Notes: a model not told the origin generated them from the sequence alone. DNA of 64,000 bases from Flavobacterium gawalongense (GCF_007097265.1 NZ_VJZP01000003.1:1-64000), one strand, 5' to 3'; shown: positions 9,095-18,381, numbered from the stretch's first letter. Program-made: numbers and translations.

Positions 9095-9970
9095 ATGAAA
9101 GCATACGTATTTCCGGGTCAGGGCGCACAATTTACAGGAATGGGCAAAGACTTATATGAAAACTCTCCATTAGCAAAGGAATTATTCGAGAAAGCCAATG
9201 AAATTTTAGGTTTCCGCATCACTGACATCATGTTTGAAGGCACAGCCGAAGAATTGAAAGAAACCAAAGTAACCCAACCGGCAGTTTTCTTGCATTCGGT
9301 GATTTTGGCAAAAACTTTAGGTAAAGATTTCAAACCAGAAATGGTAGCAGGACATTCATTAGGTGAATTTTCAGCATTAGTGGCAAACGGCGCTTTGTCT
9401 TTTGAAGACGGATTGCGATTGGTTTCTCAAAGAGCCTTGGCGATGCAAAAAGCCTGCGAAATAAAACCTTCGACTATGGCAGCAGTTTTAGGATTAGCTG
9501 ACAATATTGTGGAAGAAGTTTGTGCTTCGATTGACGGAATTGTAGTGGCTGCCAATTACAACTGTCCGGGGCAATTAGTGATTTCTGGAGAAACATCAGC
9601 AGTGGAAAAAGCCTGCGAAGCGATGAAAACGGCGGGTGCAAAACGCGCTTTATTGCTGCCTGTTGGCGGTGCTTTTCACTCTCCAATGATGGAACCGGCA
9701 AGAGAAGAACTGGCTGCTGCTATTGAAGCAACGACTTTCTCGACTCCTATCTGTCCGGTGTATCAAAACGTAACGGCAACTGCGGTTTCAGATCCTGCCG
9801 AAATAAAGAAAAACTTAATCATCCAATTAACTGCTCCCGTAAAATGGACACAATCTGTACAACAAATGATTGCCGATGGCGCGACTTTGTTTACTGAAGT
9901 GGGCCCAGGAAAAGTATTAGCCGGATTGATTGGAAAAATTGATAAAGAAGCGGCTACTGCTAACGCGTAA
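9095..9970 (+). CDS. fabD: Malonyl-CoA:ACP transacylase FabD
   Basis: 291 aa. It loads malonyl groups onto acyl carrier protein for fatty-acid elongation. Motifs: FPGQGAQFTGMG at the N-terminus, the nucleophile elbow GHSLGEFSAL (Ser near residue 90), GAFHSPMM with the catalytic His near residue 198, and a C-terminal TEVGPGKVLAGLI. Length is normal. It is monocistronic between a family B repeat and a terminator. Confidence 0.96.
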   Translation: MKAYVFPGQGAQFTGMGKDLYENSPLAKELFEKANEILGFRITDIMFEGTAEELKETKVTQPAVFLHSVILAKTLGKDFKPEMVAGHSLGEFSALVANGALSFEDGLRLVSQRALAMQKACEIKPSTMAAVLGLADNIVEEVCASIDGIVVAANYNCPGQLVISGETSAVEKACEAMKTAGAKRALLLPVGGAFHSPMMEPAREELAAAIEATTFSTPICPVYQNVTATAVSDPAEIKKNLIIQLTAPVKWTQSVQQMIADGATLFTEVGPGKVLAGLIGKIDKEAATANA

Positions 9971-10021
9971 TTAGTGTTCAGTCGCATCGCAGTGTTCAGT
10001 CATAAAATCGTTTACAAATAG

Positions 10022-10058
10022 AATCCTCATAAATGAAAGTTTGTGAGGATTTTTTTTA
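10022..10058 (+). terminator. Intrinsic terminator of fabD
   Basis: AATCCTCA (10022-10029) pairs with TGAGGATT (10044-10051), followed by an uninterrupted T run. Confidence 0.75.
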
Positions 10059-10098
10059 TCTTTATAGGATAAGTTCACTCAATTATTAATTTTTTAAA

Positions 10099-10359
10099 AT
10101 GAAAAAAATGAAAAAAGCACTTTTAGGATTAGCATTTGTTGCAACTTTAATAACTTCTTGTAAAAAAGAAACAAAAGATGAAGTAAAAGAGGCTACTGAA
10201 GCTATTGGAAATGAAATGGAGGAAGCGATAGATACGGCAGCTGTAAAAGTTGATGCTGCAGCTGATTCTACTAAGGTTAAAGCAGGGGAAGTTCTTGAAA
10301 AAGGGGCTGATAAAATGAATCAAGCCGCGGAAAAACTAAAAGAAGCAGCAAAAAAATAA
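10099..10359 (+). CDS. Small alpha-helical lipoprotein
   Basis: 86 aa with a lipobox LITSC (Cys near residue 21). The mature part is Ala/Glu/Lys-rich and strongly helical (KDEVKEATEAIGNEMEEAID, then VDAAADSTKVKAGEVLEKGA), like LEA- or YtxH-type amphipathic helices. A second ATG lies three codons downstream. It resembles the lipoprotein at 14406-14630 in signal and style. Probably an envelope-stress or spacer protein; no enzymatic motif. Confidence 0.75.
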   Translation: MKKMKKALLGLAFVATLITSCKKETKDEVKEATEAIGNEMEEAIDTAAVKVDAAADSTKVKAGEVLEKGADKMNQAAEKLKEAAKK

Positions 10360-10362
10360 TCC

Positions 10363-10394
10363 AAAAAAAAGGCTGTCGTTGACAGCTTTTTTTT
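10363..10394. terminator. Bidirectional intrinsic terminator
   Basis: Eight A, then GGCTGTC-GTT-GACAGC, then eight T. It sits between the convergent lipoprotein gene and galE and overlaps the galE stop codon by 2 nt. Confidence 0.85.
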
Positions 10395-11406
10395 ATTTCC
10401 TGATTTTCTGTTCCCACTTCCAGGCACTTGCCATAGCTTCTTCTAAAGTGGATTGTGCTTTCCAGCCTAAAACATTATTCGCTTTATCAGTATTGGCATA
10501 AGCCTCTACAACATCACCTTCTCTACGGGCAACTATTTTGTAAGGTAATTTTTTACCGCTTACTTTTTCGAACGCATAAATGACTTCTAAAACGGAACTA
10601 CCAGTTCCGGTTCCCAGATTGAAAGTCTCTACTTTAGCTGTATTTTTTTTATTTAATAATCGTTGTAAGGCAATAACGTGGGCTTTTGCCAAATCAACTA
10701 CATGAATATAATCTCGAATACAAGTTCCGTCCAGAGTTGGGTAATCATCCCCATAAACTGATAGTTCATTTCTCAAACCCATCCCAGTTTGAGTAATAAA
10801 TGGCACTAAATTTTGCGGCACTCCAATAGGTAATTCACCAATTTCAGCCGAGGGATGAGATCCAATCGGGTTAAAATAACGCAATAAAATCGCATTAATA
10901 TTGGTTACTTTGGCAGTATCAGTGATAATTTCCTCCCCAATTTGTTTTGTATTTCCATAAGGAGACATGGCAGTTTGAATCGAAGCATCTTCAGTAATTG
11001 GCATTTTTTCAGCTTGACCATAAACGGTACAAGATGAGCTAAAAATAAAACTGGCTTCTGGTTTTTGTTGCAATTCTTGAAGTAAGTAAACTAACGTATT
11101 AATATTATTTTCATAATACAACAATGGATTCCCAACACTTTCACCAACTGCTTTTGAAGCCGCAAAGTGTATGACACCTGAAATATCGTGATGTCTTTTG
11201 AAAAAATCCTGTACTTTATCTTTGTCGCGTAAATCTAACTTTTCAAAAGCGGGAACTTTTCCAGTAATATTTTGGATTCCATCTAATACATTCAATGATG
11301 TATTTGACAAATCATCTACAACTATCACCTCAAAACCTTCATTTTGCAATTCAACAACGGTATGAGAACCAATAAAACCTAAACCTCCTGTTACTAGTAT
11401 TTTCAT
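10393..11406 (-). CDS. galE: UDP-glucose 4-epimerase GalE
   Basis: 337 aa short-chain dehydrogenase/reductase. It interconverts UDP-glucose and UDP-galactose for LPS or capsule sugars. NAD-binding GGLGFIGSH at residues 7-15, active-site Ser in SSSCTVYG, and the YxxxK pair in SPYGNTKQ near residue 150. RYFNPIGSHPSAEIGE and DGTCIRDYIHVVDLA are family hallmarks. It lies downstream of a sugar aminotransferase on the same strand, separated by a palindromic repeat. Confidence 0.94.
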   Translation of the reverse strand: MKILVTGGLGFIGSHTVVELQNEGFEVIVVDDLSNTSLNVLDGIQNITGKVPAFEKLDLRDKDKVQDFFKRHHDISGVIHFAASKAVGESVGNPLLYYENNINTLVYLLQELQQKPEASFIFSSSCTVYGQAEKMPITEDASIQTAMSPYGNTKQIGEEIITDTAKVTNINAILLRYFNPIGSHPSAEIGELPIGVPQNLVPFITQTGMGLRNELSVYGDDYPTLDGTCIRDYIHVVDLAKAHVIALQRLLNKKNTAKVETFNLGTGTGSSVLEVIYAFEKVSGKKLPYKIVARREGDVVEAYANTDKANNVLGWKAQSTLEEAMASAWKWEQKIRK

Positions 11407-11417
11407 TTTATTTTTTT

Positions 11418-11479
11418 GTACAGACGCGATTTATCACATCTCATTTTATAAAAAAGACGCGATAAATCGCGTCTCTACA
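11418..11479. repeat. Tandem REP-like palindromes between galE and the DegT gene
   Basis: AGACGCGA-TAAA-TCGCGTCT (11455-11474) is a perfect hairpin. A decayed version (CAGACGCGATTTATCACATC) lies at 11421-11440. The outer bases TGTAC and CTACA also roughly pair. This AGACGCGATTTATCGCGTCT palindrome is a familiar Flavobacterium intergenic repeat (from memory). Confidence 0.7.
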
Positions 11480-12610
11480 TTATTTTAAAAACTCTAAAAC
11501 GCTTTCCGTAATGAATTTTATTTGCTCATCATCAAGTTCCGTGTGCATTGGCAACGAAATTACTTCTTTTACCAACTGATTCGTTACCGGAAAATCTTCT
11601 TCTTTGTAACGAGCGTCTGCGTATGCTTTTTGCGAATGCAAAGGAATTGGATAATAAATTGCACATGGAATACCTTTATCAAGTAAATGTTGCATCAACC
11701 CATTTCTATCTGCATCAATGATTCGTAATGTATATTGATGAAAAACATAATCGTCTTCATTTTCATCAAAAAAAGGAACAATTATATTCGAATGACCCAA
11801 AAATGCGGCGTTATATTTTACAGCAGCACTCCGACGAGCATTGTTATATTGATCTAATAAAGGCAACTTAACATTCAAAACTGCTGCCTGAATACTGTCT
11901 AAACGAGAGTTCACTCCTACAACATCATGGTGGTAGCGTTCGTACATTCCGTGATTTACAATTCCGCGAAGTTTGTGCGCCAAAGCATCATCATTCGTAA
12001 AAATAGCACCGCCATCTCCATAGCATCCAAGATTTTTTGAAGGAAAAAACGAAGTTGCCCCTACGTGCCCAATAGTTCCGGCTTTCTTTTTGGTCCCATT
12101 CGAAAATTTACAATTACCACCAATGGCTTGTGCATTATCTTCGATAACGTATAGATTGTGTGCTGCGGCAATAGCCATAATTGCTTCCATATTGGCGGTA
12201 CGACCAAACAAATGCACCGGAACAATCGCTCTGGTTTTTGGCGTAATTGCTTTTTTAATTCCTTCGATAGAAATATTCATATTATGCATATCCACATCAA
12301 CCAAAACCGGCGTCAATTGCAGTAAAGCAATCACTTCAACGGTTGCTGCAAAAGTAAAATCGGCAGTAATTACCTCATCGCCAGGCTTTAAATCCAATCC
12401 CATCATCGCAATTTGTAAGGCATCGGTTCCATTGGCACATGGAATTACATGTTTTACATCCAGATATTCTTCTAAAGATTTTTGGAATTGATGAACTTGA
12501 GGTCCGTTGATATAAGTATTTGTGTCTAAAACTTCCTGAATAGATGCGTTTACAACGGCTGCAATTTTATCATATTGACTTTTTAAGTCAACCATTTGGA
12601 TTTTTTTCAT
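11480..12610 (-). CDS. DegT/DnrJ/EryC1/StrS-family sugar aminotransferase
   Basis: 376 aa from the ATG at 12610 (MKKIQMVDLKSQYDKI). The frame is open 18 codons further upstream, but that part does not look like the family. PLP-binding lysine in TSFFPSKNLGCYGDGGA near residue 188, with IEDNAQAIGG and NSRLDSIQAAVL. The family transaminates keto-sugar nucleotides for LPS O-antigen or related glycans. With galE downstream and waaA divergent upstream it fits a surface-polysaccharide neighbourhood. Confidence 0.9.
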   Translation of the reverse strand: MKKIQMVDLKSQYDKIAAVVNASIQEVLDTNTYINGPQVHQFQKSLEEYLDVKHVIPCANGTDALQIAMMGLDLKPGDEVITADFTFAATVEVIALLQLTPVLVDVDMHNMNISIEGIKKAITPKTRAIVPVHLFGRTANMEAIMAIAAAHNLYVIEDNAQAIGGNCKFSNGTKKKAGTIGHVGATSFFPSKNLGCYGDGGAIFTNDDALAHKLRGIVNHGMYERYHHDVVGVNSRLDSIQAAVLNVKLPLLDQYNNARRSAAVKYNAAFLGHSNIIVPFFDENEDDYVFHQYTLRIIDADRNGLMQHLLDKGIPCAIYYPIPLHSQKAYADARYKEEDFPVTNQLVKEVISLPMHTELDDEQIKFITESVLEFLK

Positions 12611-12839
12611 TGAAATTTTTTGTTTAAAGTTCGAAAGATTACCGTTTCTGGAAACAACAAACACTTTCTTAAAACGAAGAACAAAAATAGTTATTTAATG
12701 AGTTTAAACCAATGAAACCCACATTAAAAAAGATATTATTCCGATGAAATAAAAAAGTGGGTTCCTGACAACCAAAATTTAAATATTTCTTTCGGAAGAA
12801 ATTAATATAAAGAAAACGTATTTTAGCCACAAAATTTCA

Positions 12840-14087
12840 ATGATGCTTTTTCTTTATAATCTAATTGTTCGAATTGCAGGTTTTTTATTAAAAATCATAG
12901 CCTTTTACAGTCCAAAAATCAAACTTTTTATTGAAGGCCGGAAAGTTGTTTTTCCTACTTTGGAACAAAAAATAAAACCTTTTGATAAAACGATTTGGTT
13001 TCATGCTGCCTCATTAGGCGAATACGAGCAAGGCTTGCCTGTAATTGAAAAAATCAAAGAAAAATTTCCTTTACACAAAATCGTGGTTACATTTTTCTCC
13101 CCTTCGGGTTACGAAGTTCGTAAAAATAATACCGCTGCTGATGTCACGGTTTATTTGCCTTTAGACACAAAAAAAAATGCACAGGAGTTTTTGAAACTCG
13201 TTCATCCCGATTTAGTGTTTTTTATCAAATATGAATATTGGCTGAATTATTTAAGCGAGCTTAAGAATCAAAATACGCCTACTTATTTAATATCCGGAAT
13301 TTTAAGAGAAAATCAGATGTTCTTCAAATGGTACGGAGGATTTTACAGAAAAGCTTTAGATGCTTTCACTTATTTTTTTGTACAAAATGAAAACTCTAAA
13401 AAATTATTACTCCAATTAGGCAAAACCAATGTAGCCGTTTCTGGAGATACGCGTTTTGACAGGGTTGCTGCTATTTTAGAAAAAAACAATGCTTTGGATT
13501 TTATCGCCAATTTTAAAAACGATACTTTAACAATCGTTATTGGCAGTTCTTGGCCAAAAGACGAACATTTAATAGTTGATTTTATTAACTCCAACAATTA
13601 TAATGTCAAATTTATAATTGCGCCTCATAATATAAAAGAAGAACAGATTCAACAGCTGAAAAACAGCATTACTAGAAAAACGATACTTTTTTCTGAAAAG
13701 GAAAATGCAGCTCTTGCCGAATATGATGTTCTGATCATTAACACCATTGGTATCCTGACCAAAATCTACAGTTATGCAGATATTGCTTATGTTGGCGGTG
13801 GCTTTGGAAATCCTGGAGTACATAACATCCTTGAACCTGCGACTTTTGGTGTTCCAATAGTGATTGGACCAAACTATTCTCATTTTGCCGAAGCAACTGC
13901 TTTAGTGAATCTGGAAGGCTGTACTTCCGTTTCCAATAAAAAGGAGTTGGATGCTGCTTTTACAAACTTAATTCTAAATGAGGTGGAAAGACAGGAAAAA
14001 GGGCATATTTGCAGCACTTTTGTACAAATGAATAAAGGCGCAACAAATATGATTATGAATACCATTTCAAAATTTGGAACTCATTAA
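12840..14087 (+). CDS. waaA: 3-deoxy-D-manno-octulosonic acid (Kdo) transferase WaaA/KdtA
   Basis: 415 aa GT30 enzyme that adds Kdo to lipid IVA at the inner membrane. One N-terminal hydrophobic anchor, then IWFHAASLGEYEQGLPV with the family Glu near residue 62, PLDTKKNAQEFLKLVHPDLVFF, GDTRFDRV, and the C-terminal donor-site AYVGGGFGNPGVHNILEP. Two adjacent ATGs at the start; the first is taken. A weak hairpin (AACCCAC/GTGGGTT, 12716-12763) lies upstream. Confidence 0.94.
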   Translation: MMLFLYNLIVRIAGFLLKIIAFYSPKIKLFIEGRKVVFPTLEQKIKPFDKTIWFHAASLGEYEQGLPVIEKIKEKFPLHKIVVTFFSPSGYEVRKNNTAADVTVYLPLDTKKNAQEFLKLVHPDLVFFIKYEYWLNYLSELKNQNTPTYLISGILRENQMFFKWYGGFYRKALDAFTYFFVQNENSKKLLLQLGKTNVAVSGDTRFDRVAAILEKNNALDFIANFKNDTLTIVIGSSWPKDEHLIVDFINSNNYNVKFIIAPHNIKEEQIQQLKNSITRKTILFSEKENAALAEYDVLIINTIGILTKIYSYADIAYVGGGFGNPGVHNILEPATFGVPIVIGPNYSHFAEATALVNLEGCTSVSNKKELDAAFTNLILNEVERQEKGHICSTFVQMNKGATNMIMNTISKFGTH

Positions 14088-14405
14088 CCTTTCAGTATTT
14101 ACGCTATGTAAGCTAACAATAAAAAATAATTTACACCAATATTCCATCATTAATTTTTTTTTAACAGGAACAAAACTGGACTGCTATTAGTTAAAATCGA
14201 ATTACTTAAAAAGTCTGTAAGAGTATTACCCATTAAATTTGCACTATATTTTTCACACAATTGTTCTTGTGGCATAATAGTTGTTGCAAATGGGAATGTT
14301 GGACTTAAATATTATTTTAAAAAAAAAAATAAAAAAATATTTTACATATTAAAAAATTTATATCTTTGCCACGAATTAATAATTAACCTTTTATATTAAA
14401 TTAAG
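14088..14405. other. 318-bp intergenic region with a possible gene remnant on the minus strand
   Basis: The minus strand from 14275 (ATG) to 14150 is open for 41 codons (MPQEQLCEKYSANLMGNTLT and onward) and ends in a run of Lys/Asn codons. It looks slightly protein-like but matches nothing I recognise. The rest is AT-rich leader for the downstream lipoprotein. Confidence 0.3.
14361..14368 (+). promoter_or_regulatory. -7 element (TATCTTTG) of the repeat lipoprotein
   Basis: An exact TAnnTTTG match 37 nt before the ATG, in a very AT-rich stretch. No convincing -33 element is seen. Confidence 0.45.
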
Positions 14406-14630
14406 ATGAAAAAAGTATTTTTAAGTTTAGCTGTTGTTGCTGTTTTGACTGTTGTATCATGTAAAAAAGCTGATGCTCCTGCTGAGGACGCTGCTGCTGT
14501 AGTTGATTCTGCTGCTGCTGTTGTTGATTCTGCTGCTGCTGTAGTTGATTCTGCTGCTGTTGTTGTTGATTCTGCTGCTGCTGTTGCTACTGATGCTGCT
14601 GCTACTGCTACTGAAGCTGCAAAAAAATAA
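14406..14630 (+). CDS. Repeat lipoprotein with AAAVVDS heptads
   Basis: 74 aa. Signal peptide with lipobox VVSC (Cys near residue 19), then four copies of a 7-residue unit (AAAVVDS, the fourth AAVVVDS) and a degenerate Ala/Thr tail ending AAKK. Only a few residue types are used. It looks like an abundant Lpp-style or LEA-like helical spacer in the outer membrane. It has its own promoter and a strong terminator. Comparable to the lipoprotein at 10099-10359, without the heptad DNA repeat. Confidence 0.75.
   Translation: MKKVFLSLAVVAVLTVVSCKKADAPAEDAAAVVDSAAAVVDSAAAVVDSAAVVVDSAAAVATDAAATATEAAKK
14490..14573 (+). repeat. Four tandem 21-bp coding repeats
   Basis: Units at 14490-14510, 14511-14531, 14532-14552 and 14553-14573 differ at only a few positions (GTA/GTT, one GCT/GTT). 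The near identity at DNA level points to recent slippage expansion. Confidence 0.85.
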
Positions 14631-14655
14631 TTAGAATTTAAATTCTAAAAATTTT

Positions 14656-14686
14656 AAAGCCATCCGCTATGCGAGATGGCTTTTTT
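14656..14686 (+). terminator. Intrinsic terminator of the repeat lipoprotein
   Basis: AAAGCCATC pairs with GATGGCTTT around a 10-nt loop, followed by T residues. Confidence 0.8.
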
Positions 14687-14712
14687 AATTTATAACATCC
14701 CCATCTTTCAAG

Positions 14713-14790
14713 AAACTGAATTACAAATAAAAAAAGAGAGCAATTGTAGGTAGGTACAATTGCTCTCTTTTTTTATTTGTAATTCAGTTT
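14713..14790. terminator. Perfect 36-bp inverted repeat with 6-nt loop
   Basis: Arms 14713-14748 and 14755-14790 are exact complements around GGTAGG. The stem holds A7/T7 tracts and AGAGAGCAATTG. It lies just beyond the DUF1508 stop on the minus strand and follows a separate terminator for the plus-strand lipoprotein. It would work as a terminator in either direction, but is far longer than needed. Confidence 0.75.
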
Positions 14791-14799
14791 TTTTCAATC

Positions 14800-15147
14800 T
14801 TAATCACTGAAAACAAAATCATTTGCAGAGAAATCTAATGTTTCCGACATTGATCCATATCGTACAATTTCATCAATTCCTTTTTGAAGTCTTAATGAAG
14901 TGGTGTATTTTCTACTTGTTGCAAAATGATTACCTCCTAACATCAATTTAAAAAAGTACTTCCCATTGGAAGACTTAAACTTTAAAAAGTCAGCCGATCC
15001 AATACCTGCTTTTAACTTTTCAATATCTTCTTCACATTCAAACTTAAGTTCATAACTTAAACTTGTAAAAATAATTTTCCCCTTTCTTGAAGTAAAAACA
15101 AATTTATACTCTTCATTATATCTTTTACTTATTACAAAAGCTCCCAT
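14800..15147 (-). CDS. DUF1508 (YegP-like) protein
   Basis: 115 aa from the ATG at 15147 (MGAFVISKRYNEEYKF), the usual start of this family; an ATG nine codons upstream is open. Two YegP-type units are seen: EYKFVFTSRKGKIIFTS near residues 13-29 and KFKSSNGKYFFKL near residues 54-66, each the F-x-L/F...(S/N)-x-(N/K)GK-x-I/F pattern. Cytoplasmic, function unknown, often stress-related. Convergent with the repeat lipoprotein. Confidence 0.75.
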   Translation of the reverse strand: MGAFVISKRYNEEYKFVFTSRKGKIIFTSLSYELKFECEEDIEKLKAGIGSADFLKFKSSNGKYFFKLMLGGNHFATSRKYTTSLRLQKGIDEIVRYGSMSETLDFSANDFVFSD

Positions 15148-15323
15148 ACTATACCTTGAAATGAATTGCATCATTAAAGTTAAAACTGAAATGATTATAT
15201 TTTTAAATTACATAAACACTAAAAGCACTGCACTTTTAAGTACTTGTAATTAACACTATAAAAATCTAAATGGATTTATTTTAAAATAAAAAAAGCTCCA
15301 AACATAGTTTGAAGCTTTTTTAG

Positions 15324-15409
15324 TACTCAGAGCGGGACTTGAACCCGCACGAACATTGCTGTTCACTGGATTTTAAGTCCAGCGTGTCTACCAATTTCAC
15401 CATCCGAGC
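15324..15409 (-). tRNA. tRNA-Leu (anticodon TAA)
   Basis: 86 nt cloverleaf with the long variable arm of class II tRNAs. Acceptor GCTCGGA pairs with TCTGAGT including two G-T wobbles, the anticodon loop is in GGACTTAAAATCC, and the T arm is GCGGGTTCAAGTCCCGC. CCA is not encoded (CTA follows the discriminator A). Confidence 0.95.
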
Positions 15410-15421
15410 ATTATGTGGTGT

Positions 15422-15497
15422 TGGAGCGAAAAACGGGGCTCGAACCCGCGACCTCGACCTTGGCAAGGTCGCGCTCTACCAACTGAGCTATTTTCGC
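15422..15497 (-). tRNA. tRNA-Gly (anticodon GCC)
   Basis: 76 nt including an encoded CCA at 15422-15424. Acceptor GCGAAAA, anticodon stem-loop ACCTTGCCAAGGT, T arm GCGGGTTCGAGCCCCGT. It lies 12 nt upstream of tRNA-Leu in the transcription direction and is probably co-transcribed. Unlike its neighbour it carries the CCA. Confidence 0.96.
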
Positions 15498-15645
15498 ATT
15501 TTCAATTCTTAGAAAGAACCGCGATACTTGTCCTGTATTGCGGATGCAAATTTAGGACATTTATTGAATTAAACAAGCCTTTTTTATAAAAAATTTACAT
15601 ATAAAAGTTAACGTTCTGATAACCTAAACATTAAAATAAATAAAA

Positions 15646-18252
15646 TTATTTTCTAGTCAACATTCTTTTAATTTCATTGAGTTTCATCAATGCTTCCATA
15701 GGTGTAATGGTATTTATATCTAAATTGAGAATCTCTTCTTTGATTTCCTCCAATAAAGGATCGTCCAGATTGAAAAAACTCATTTGCATTTCGTCTTTCG
15801 CAGCTTTTATTCCGTTCAGCGCATCGCTAGAATGATTCTTTTCTAATTTTTTCAAAAGCTTTTGTGCTTTCAGAATTACGATTTGTGGCATTCCAGCCAT
15901 TTTCGCCACGTGTATTCCAAAACTATGCGCACTTCCGCCTTTTACCAGTTTTCGAATGAAAAGCACCGTATCTTTCAATTCTTTGACAGCCACATTATAA
16001 TTCTGAATTCTAGGCAGTGATTCACTCATTTCATTCAACTCATGATAATGCGTTGCAAATAATGTTTTAGGCTTAGAAGGATGTTCGTGTAAGAACTCTG
16101 CAATAGCCCATGCGATTGAAATCCCATCATACGTGCTGGTTCCTCTCCCAATTTCATCTAAGAGCACTAAACTCCTATCAGAAATATTATTCAAAATGGA
16201 AGCTGTTTCATTCATTTCGACCATAAAAGTGGATTCACCCATCGAAATATTATCGCTAGCTCCTACTCTTGTGAATATTTTATCAATAATACCCATTCTC
16301 ACGCTATCTGCGGGAACAAAACTTCCCATTTGAGCCAAGAGCACAATTAAAGCAGTTTGACGCAAAATAGCCGATTTACCAGACATATTGGGTCCAGTAA
16401 TCATTATCAACTGTTGCGTTTCTCTATCCAAGAAAACATCATTGGCAATATAAGGCATACCAACCGGCAGTTGTTTTTCGATAACAGGATGTCTTCCGTT
16501 TTTAATTTCCAGTTCGAATGTCTCGTCTAATTCTGGACAAACATATTTATTTTCGATAGCCAATTGAGTGAAAGAGCACAAACAATCCAGTTGTGCAACC
16601 AAATTAGCATTCATTTGAACCGGTTTGATATAAGTGGCAATCCAACTGACTAATTGTTCGAATAACTCTACTTCTATTTTATGAATTTTTTCTTCGGCAC
16701 CAAGGATTTTGGTTTCATATTCTTTTAATTCCTCAGTAATATAACGTTCCGCATTGACCAAGGTTTGCTTTCGAATCCATTCCGAAGGAACTTTATCTTT
16801 ATGCAAGTTTCTAACTTCGATGTAATATCCAAAAACATTATTAAAAGATATTTTCAAAGAAGAAATACCTGTCAATTGTGATTCCCGTTTTTCAATTCCT
16901 TCCAAAAATTCTTTACCAGAAGTTGATATTGCTCGCAGATCATCTAATTCTGCATTGATTCCTTTAGCAATAGCATTTCCTTTGGCAATAGCCACGGGAG
17001 CATCCTGATTTAAAACCGTTTTTATTTTTTCCCGCAATAATTCGCAGCTATGCAAACTGTCACCAATCACTTTTACTGCTTCTTGCGGACTTTCCAAGGC
17101 CAGCGTTTTTATTGGAATAATAGCATCCAATGATTCTTTCAAATAAACTACTTCCCGAGGCGATACTTTTCCGGCAGCAATTTTCGAAATCAAACGTTCT
17201 AAATCCGAAATCTGTTTGATTTGCTTTTGAATATTTTTTAAAACGTCTTGATTGTCTTTCAAGTAAGAAACTACCTGATGACGGCTTTTTATTTTAGTAC
17301 TGTCTTTCAAAGGAAGCGCCAACCATCGTTTTAACAATCGTCCGCCCATTGGCGAAAGCGTTTTGTCAATAACATCGAGAAGCGTAACCGCATTTGGATT
17401 ATAACTATGGTACAATTCCAAGTTACGAATCGTAAATCGATCCATCCAAACGTAAGCATCTTCGGCGATACGCTGAATTGCGGTGATATGTTGAACTCTA
17501 TTGTGTTGCGTTTCGGATAAATAATACAAAATGGCTCCCGAAGCAATAATTCCTTCTTTCAATTCTTCGATTCCAAATCCTTTCAAGGAAATAGTTTGAA
17601 AATGCTTGGTTAAGGTTTCGAATGCATAATCTTCTTTGTAAATCCAGTCTTCCAGATAAAAGCTATGATAGTCATCCCCGAAAATTTCTCGAAAATCATT
17701 TTTATTATTTTTTGGAATCAGAACCTCACTTGGATTAAAATTCTGTAACAACTTATCAATATATTCTGCATTCCCTTGCGCTGTTAAAAATTCTCCTGTT
17801 GAAACATCCAAGAACGAAATCCCTATTGATTTATTTGCAAAGAAAACAGAAGCTAAAAAATTATTGGTTTTAGATTGTAAAACCTCATCGTTCATAGAAA
17901 CACCCGGAGTTACAAGTTCAGTAACACCCCGTTTCACAATCGTTTTTGTCATTTTTGGATCTTCGAGTTGATCGCAAATCGCCACTCGAAGCCCTGCTTT
18001 GACCAGTTTTGGCAAATAGGTATTCAAAGAATGATGCGGAAAACCTGCAAGAGCTGTTTCGGTCTCGGAACCTGCTCCACGTTTGGTTAATACAATTCCT
18101 AAAATTTTTGAAGCCCTTACAGCATCCTCTCCAAAAGTTTCATAAAAATCTCCTACTCGAAACAACAAACACGCATCAGGATATTTCCTTTTGATCTCGT
18201 TGTACTGCTTCATTAATGGCGTTTCCTTAACCGTTTTATCTTTAGATGCCAA
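15646..18252 (-). CDS. mutS: DNA mismatch repair ATPase MutS
   Basis: 868 aa, full-length MutS1. The mismatch-reading Phe-x-Glu motif is present (RVGDFYETFGEDA, near residues 37-49). The clamp/lever region follows, then Walker A GPNMSGKSAILRQ near residue 620, Walker B SLVLLDEIGRGTSTYDG, and FATHYHELNEMS. It recognises base mismatches and recruits MutL; no mutL is in this window. The start is the ATG at 18252. tRNA genes lie downstream on the same strand. Confidence 0.97.
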   Translation of the reverse strand: MASKDKTVKETPLMKQYNEIKRKYPDACLLFRVGDFYETFGEDAVRASKILGIVLTKRGAGSETETALAGFPHHSLNTYLPKLVKAGLRVAICDQLEDPKMTKTIVKRGVTELVTPGVSMNDEVLQSKTNNFLASVFFANKSIGISFLDVSTGEFLTAQGNAEYIDKLLQNFNPSEVLIPKNNKNDFREIFGDDYHSFYLEDWIYKEDYAFETLTKHFQTISLKGFGIEELKEGIIASGAILYYLSETQHNRVQHITAIQRIAEDAYVWMDRFTIRNLELYHSYNPNAVTLLDVIDKTLSPMGGRLLKRWLALPLKDSTKIKSRHQVVSYLKDNQDVLKNIQKQIKQISDLERLISKIAAGKVSPREVVYLKESLDAIIPIKTLALESPQEAVKVIGDSLHSCELLREKIKTVLNQDAPVAIAKGNAIAKGINAELDDLRAISTSGKEFLEGIEKRESQLTGISSLKISFNNVFGYYIEVRNLHKDKVPSEWIRKQTLVNAERYITEELKEYETKILGAEEKIHKIEVELFEQLVSWIATYIKPVQMNANLVAQLDCLCSFTQLAIENKYVCPELDETFELEIKNGRHPVIEKQLPVGMPYIANDVFLDRETQQLIMITGPNMSGKSAILRQTALIVLLAQMGSFVPADSVRMGIIDKIFTRVGASDNISMGESTFMVEMNETASILNNISDRSLVLLDEIGRGTSTYDGISIAWAIAEFLHEHPSKPKTLFATHYHELNEMSESLPRIQNYNVAVKELKDTVLFIRKLVKGGSAHSFGIHVAKMAGMPQIVILKAQKLLKKLEKNHSSDALNGIKAAKDEMQMSFFNLDDPLLEEIKEEILNLDINTITPMEALMKLNEIKRMLTRK

Positions 18253-18381
18253 GTTATTTTATATTTAATAAATGAAAAAAAAATGTGTCAGCGAATTTAT
18301 ATATTTTATAGCGAATAACTATCACTTCAAAAATTAAAATATTTTTAAGGAAAATTTAAGATGTAATTTCTATTTTTTCTA

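Noticed and set aside
14150-14275. Minus-strand 41-codon frame as a real gene
   Set aside because: Kept only as a possible remnant within the gap; no start context, no family, and the end is a poly-T run.
15324-15497. tRNA pair as an integration site for an island
   Set aside because: No integrase, direct repeat of a tRNA end, or accessory block lies next to either tRNA.
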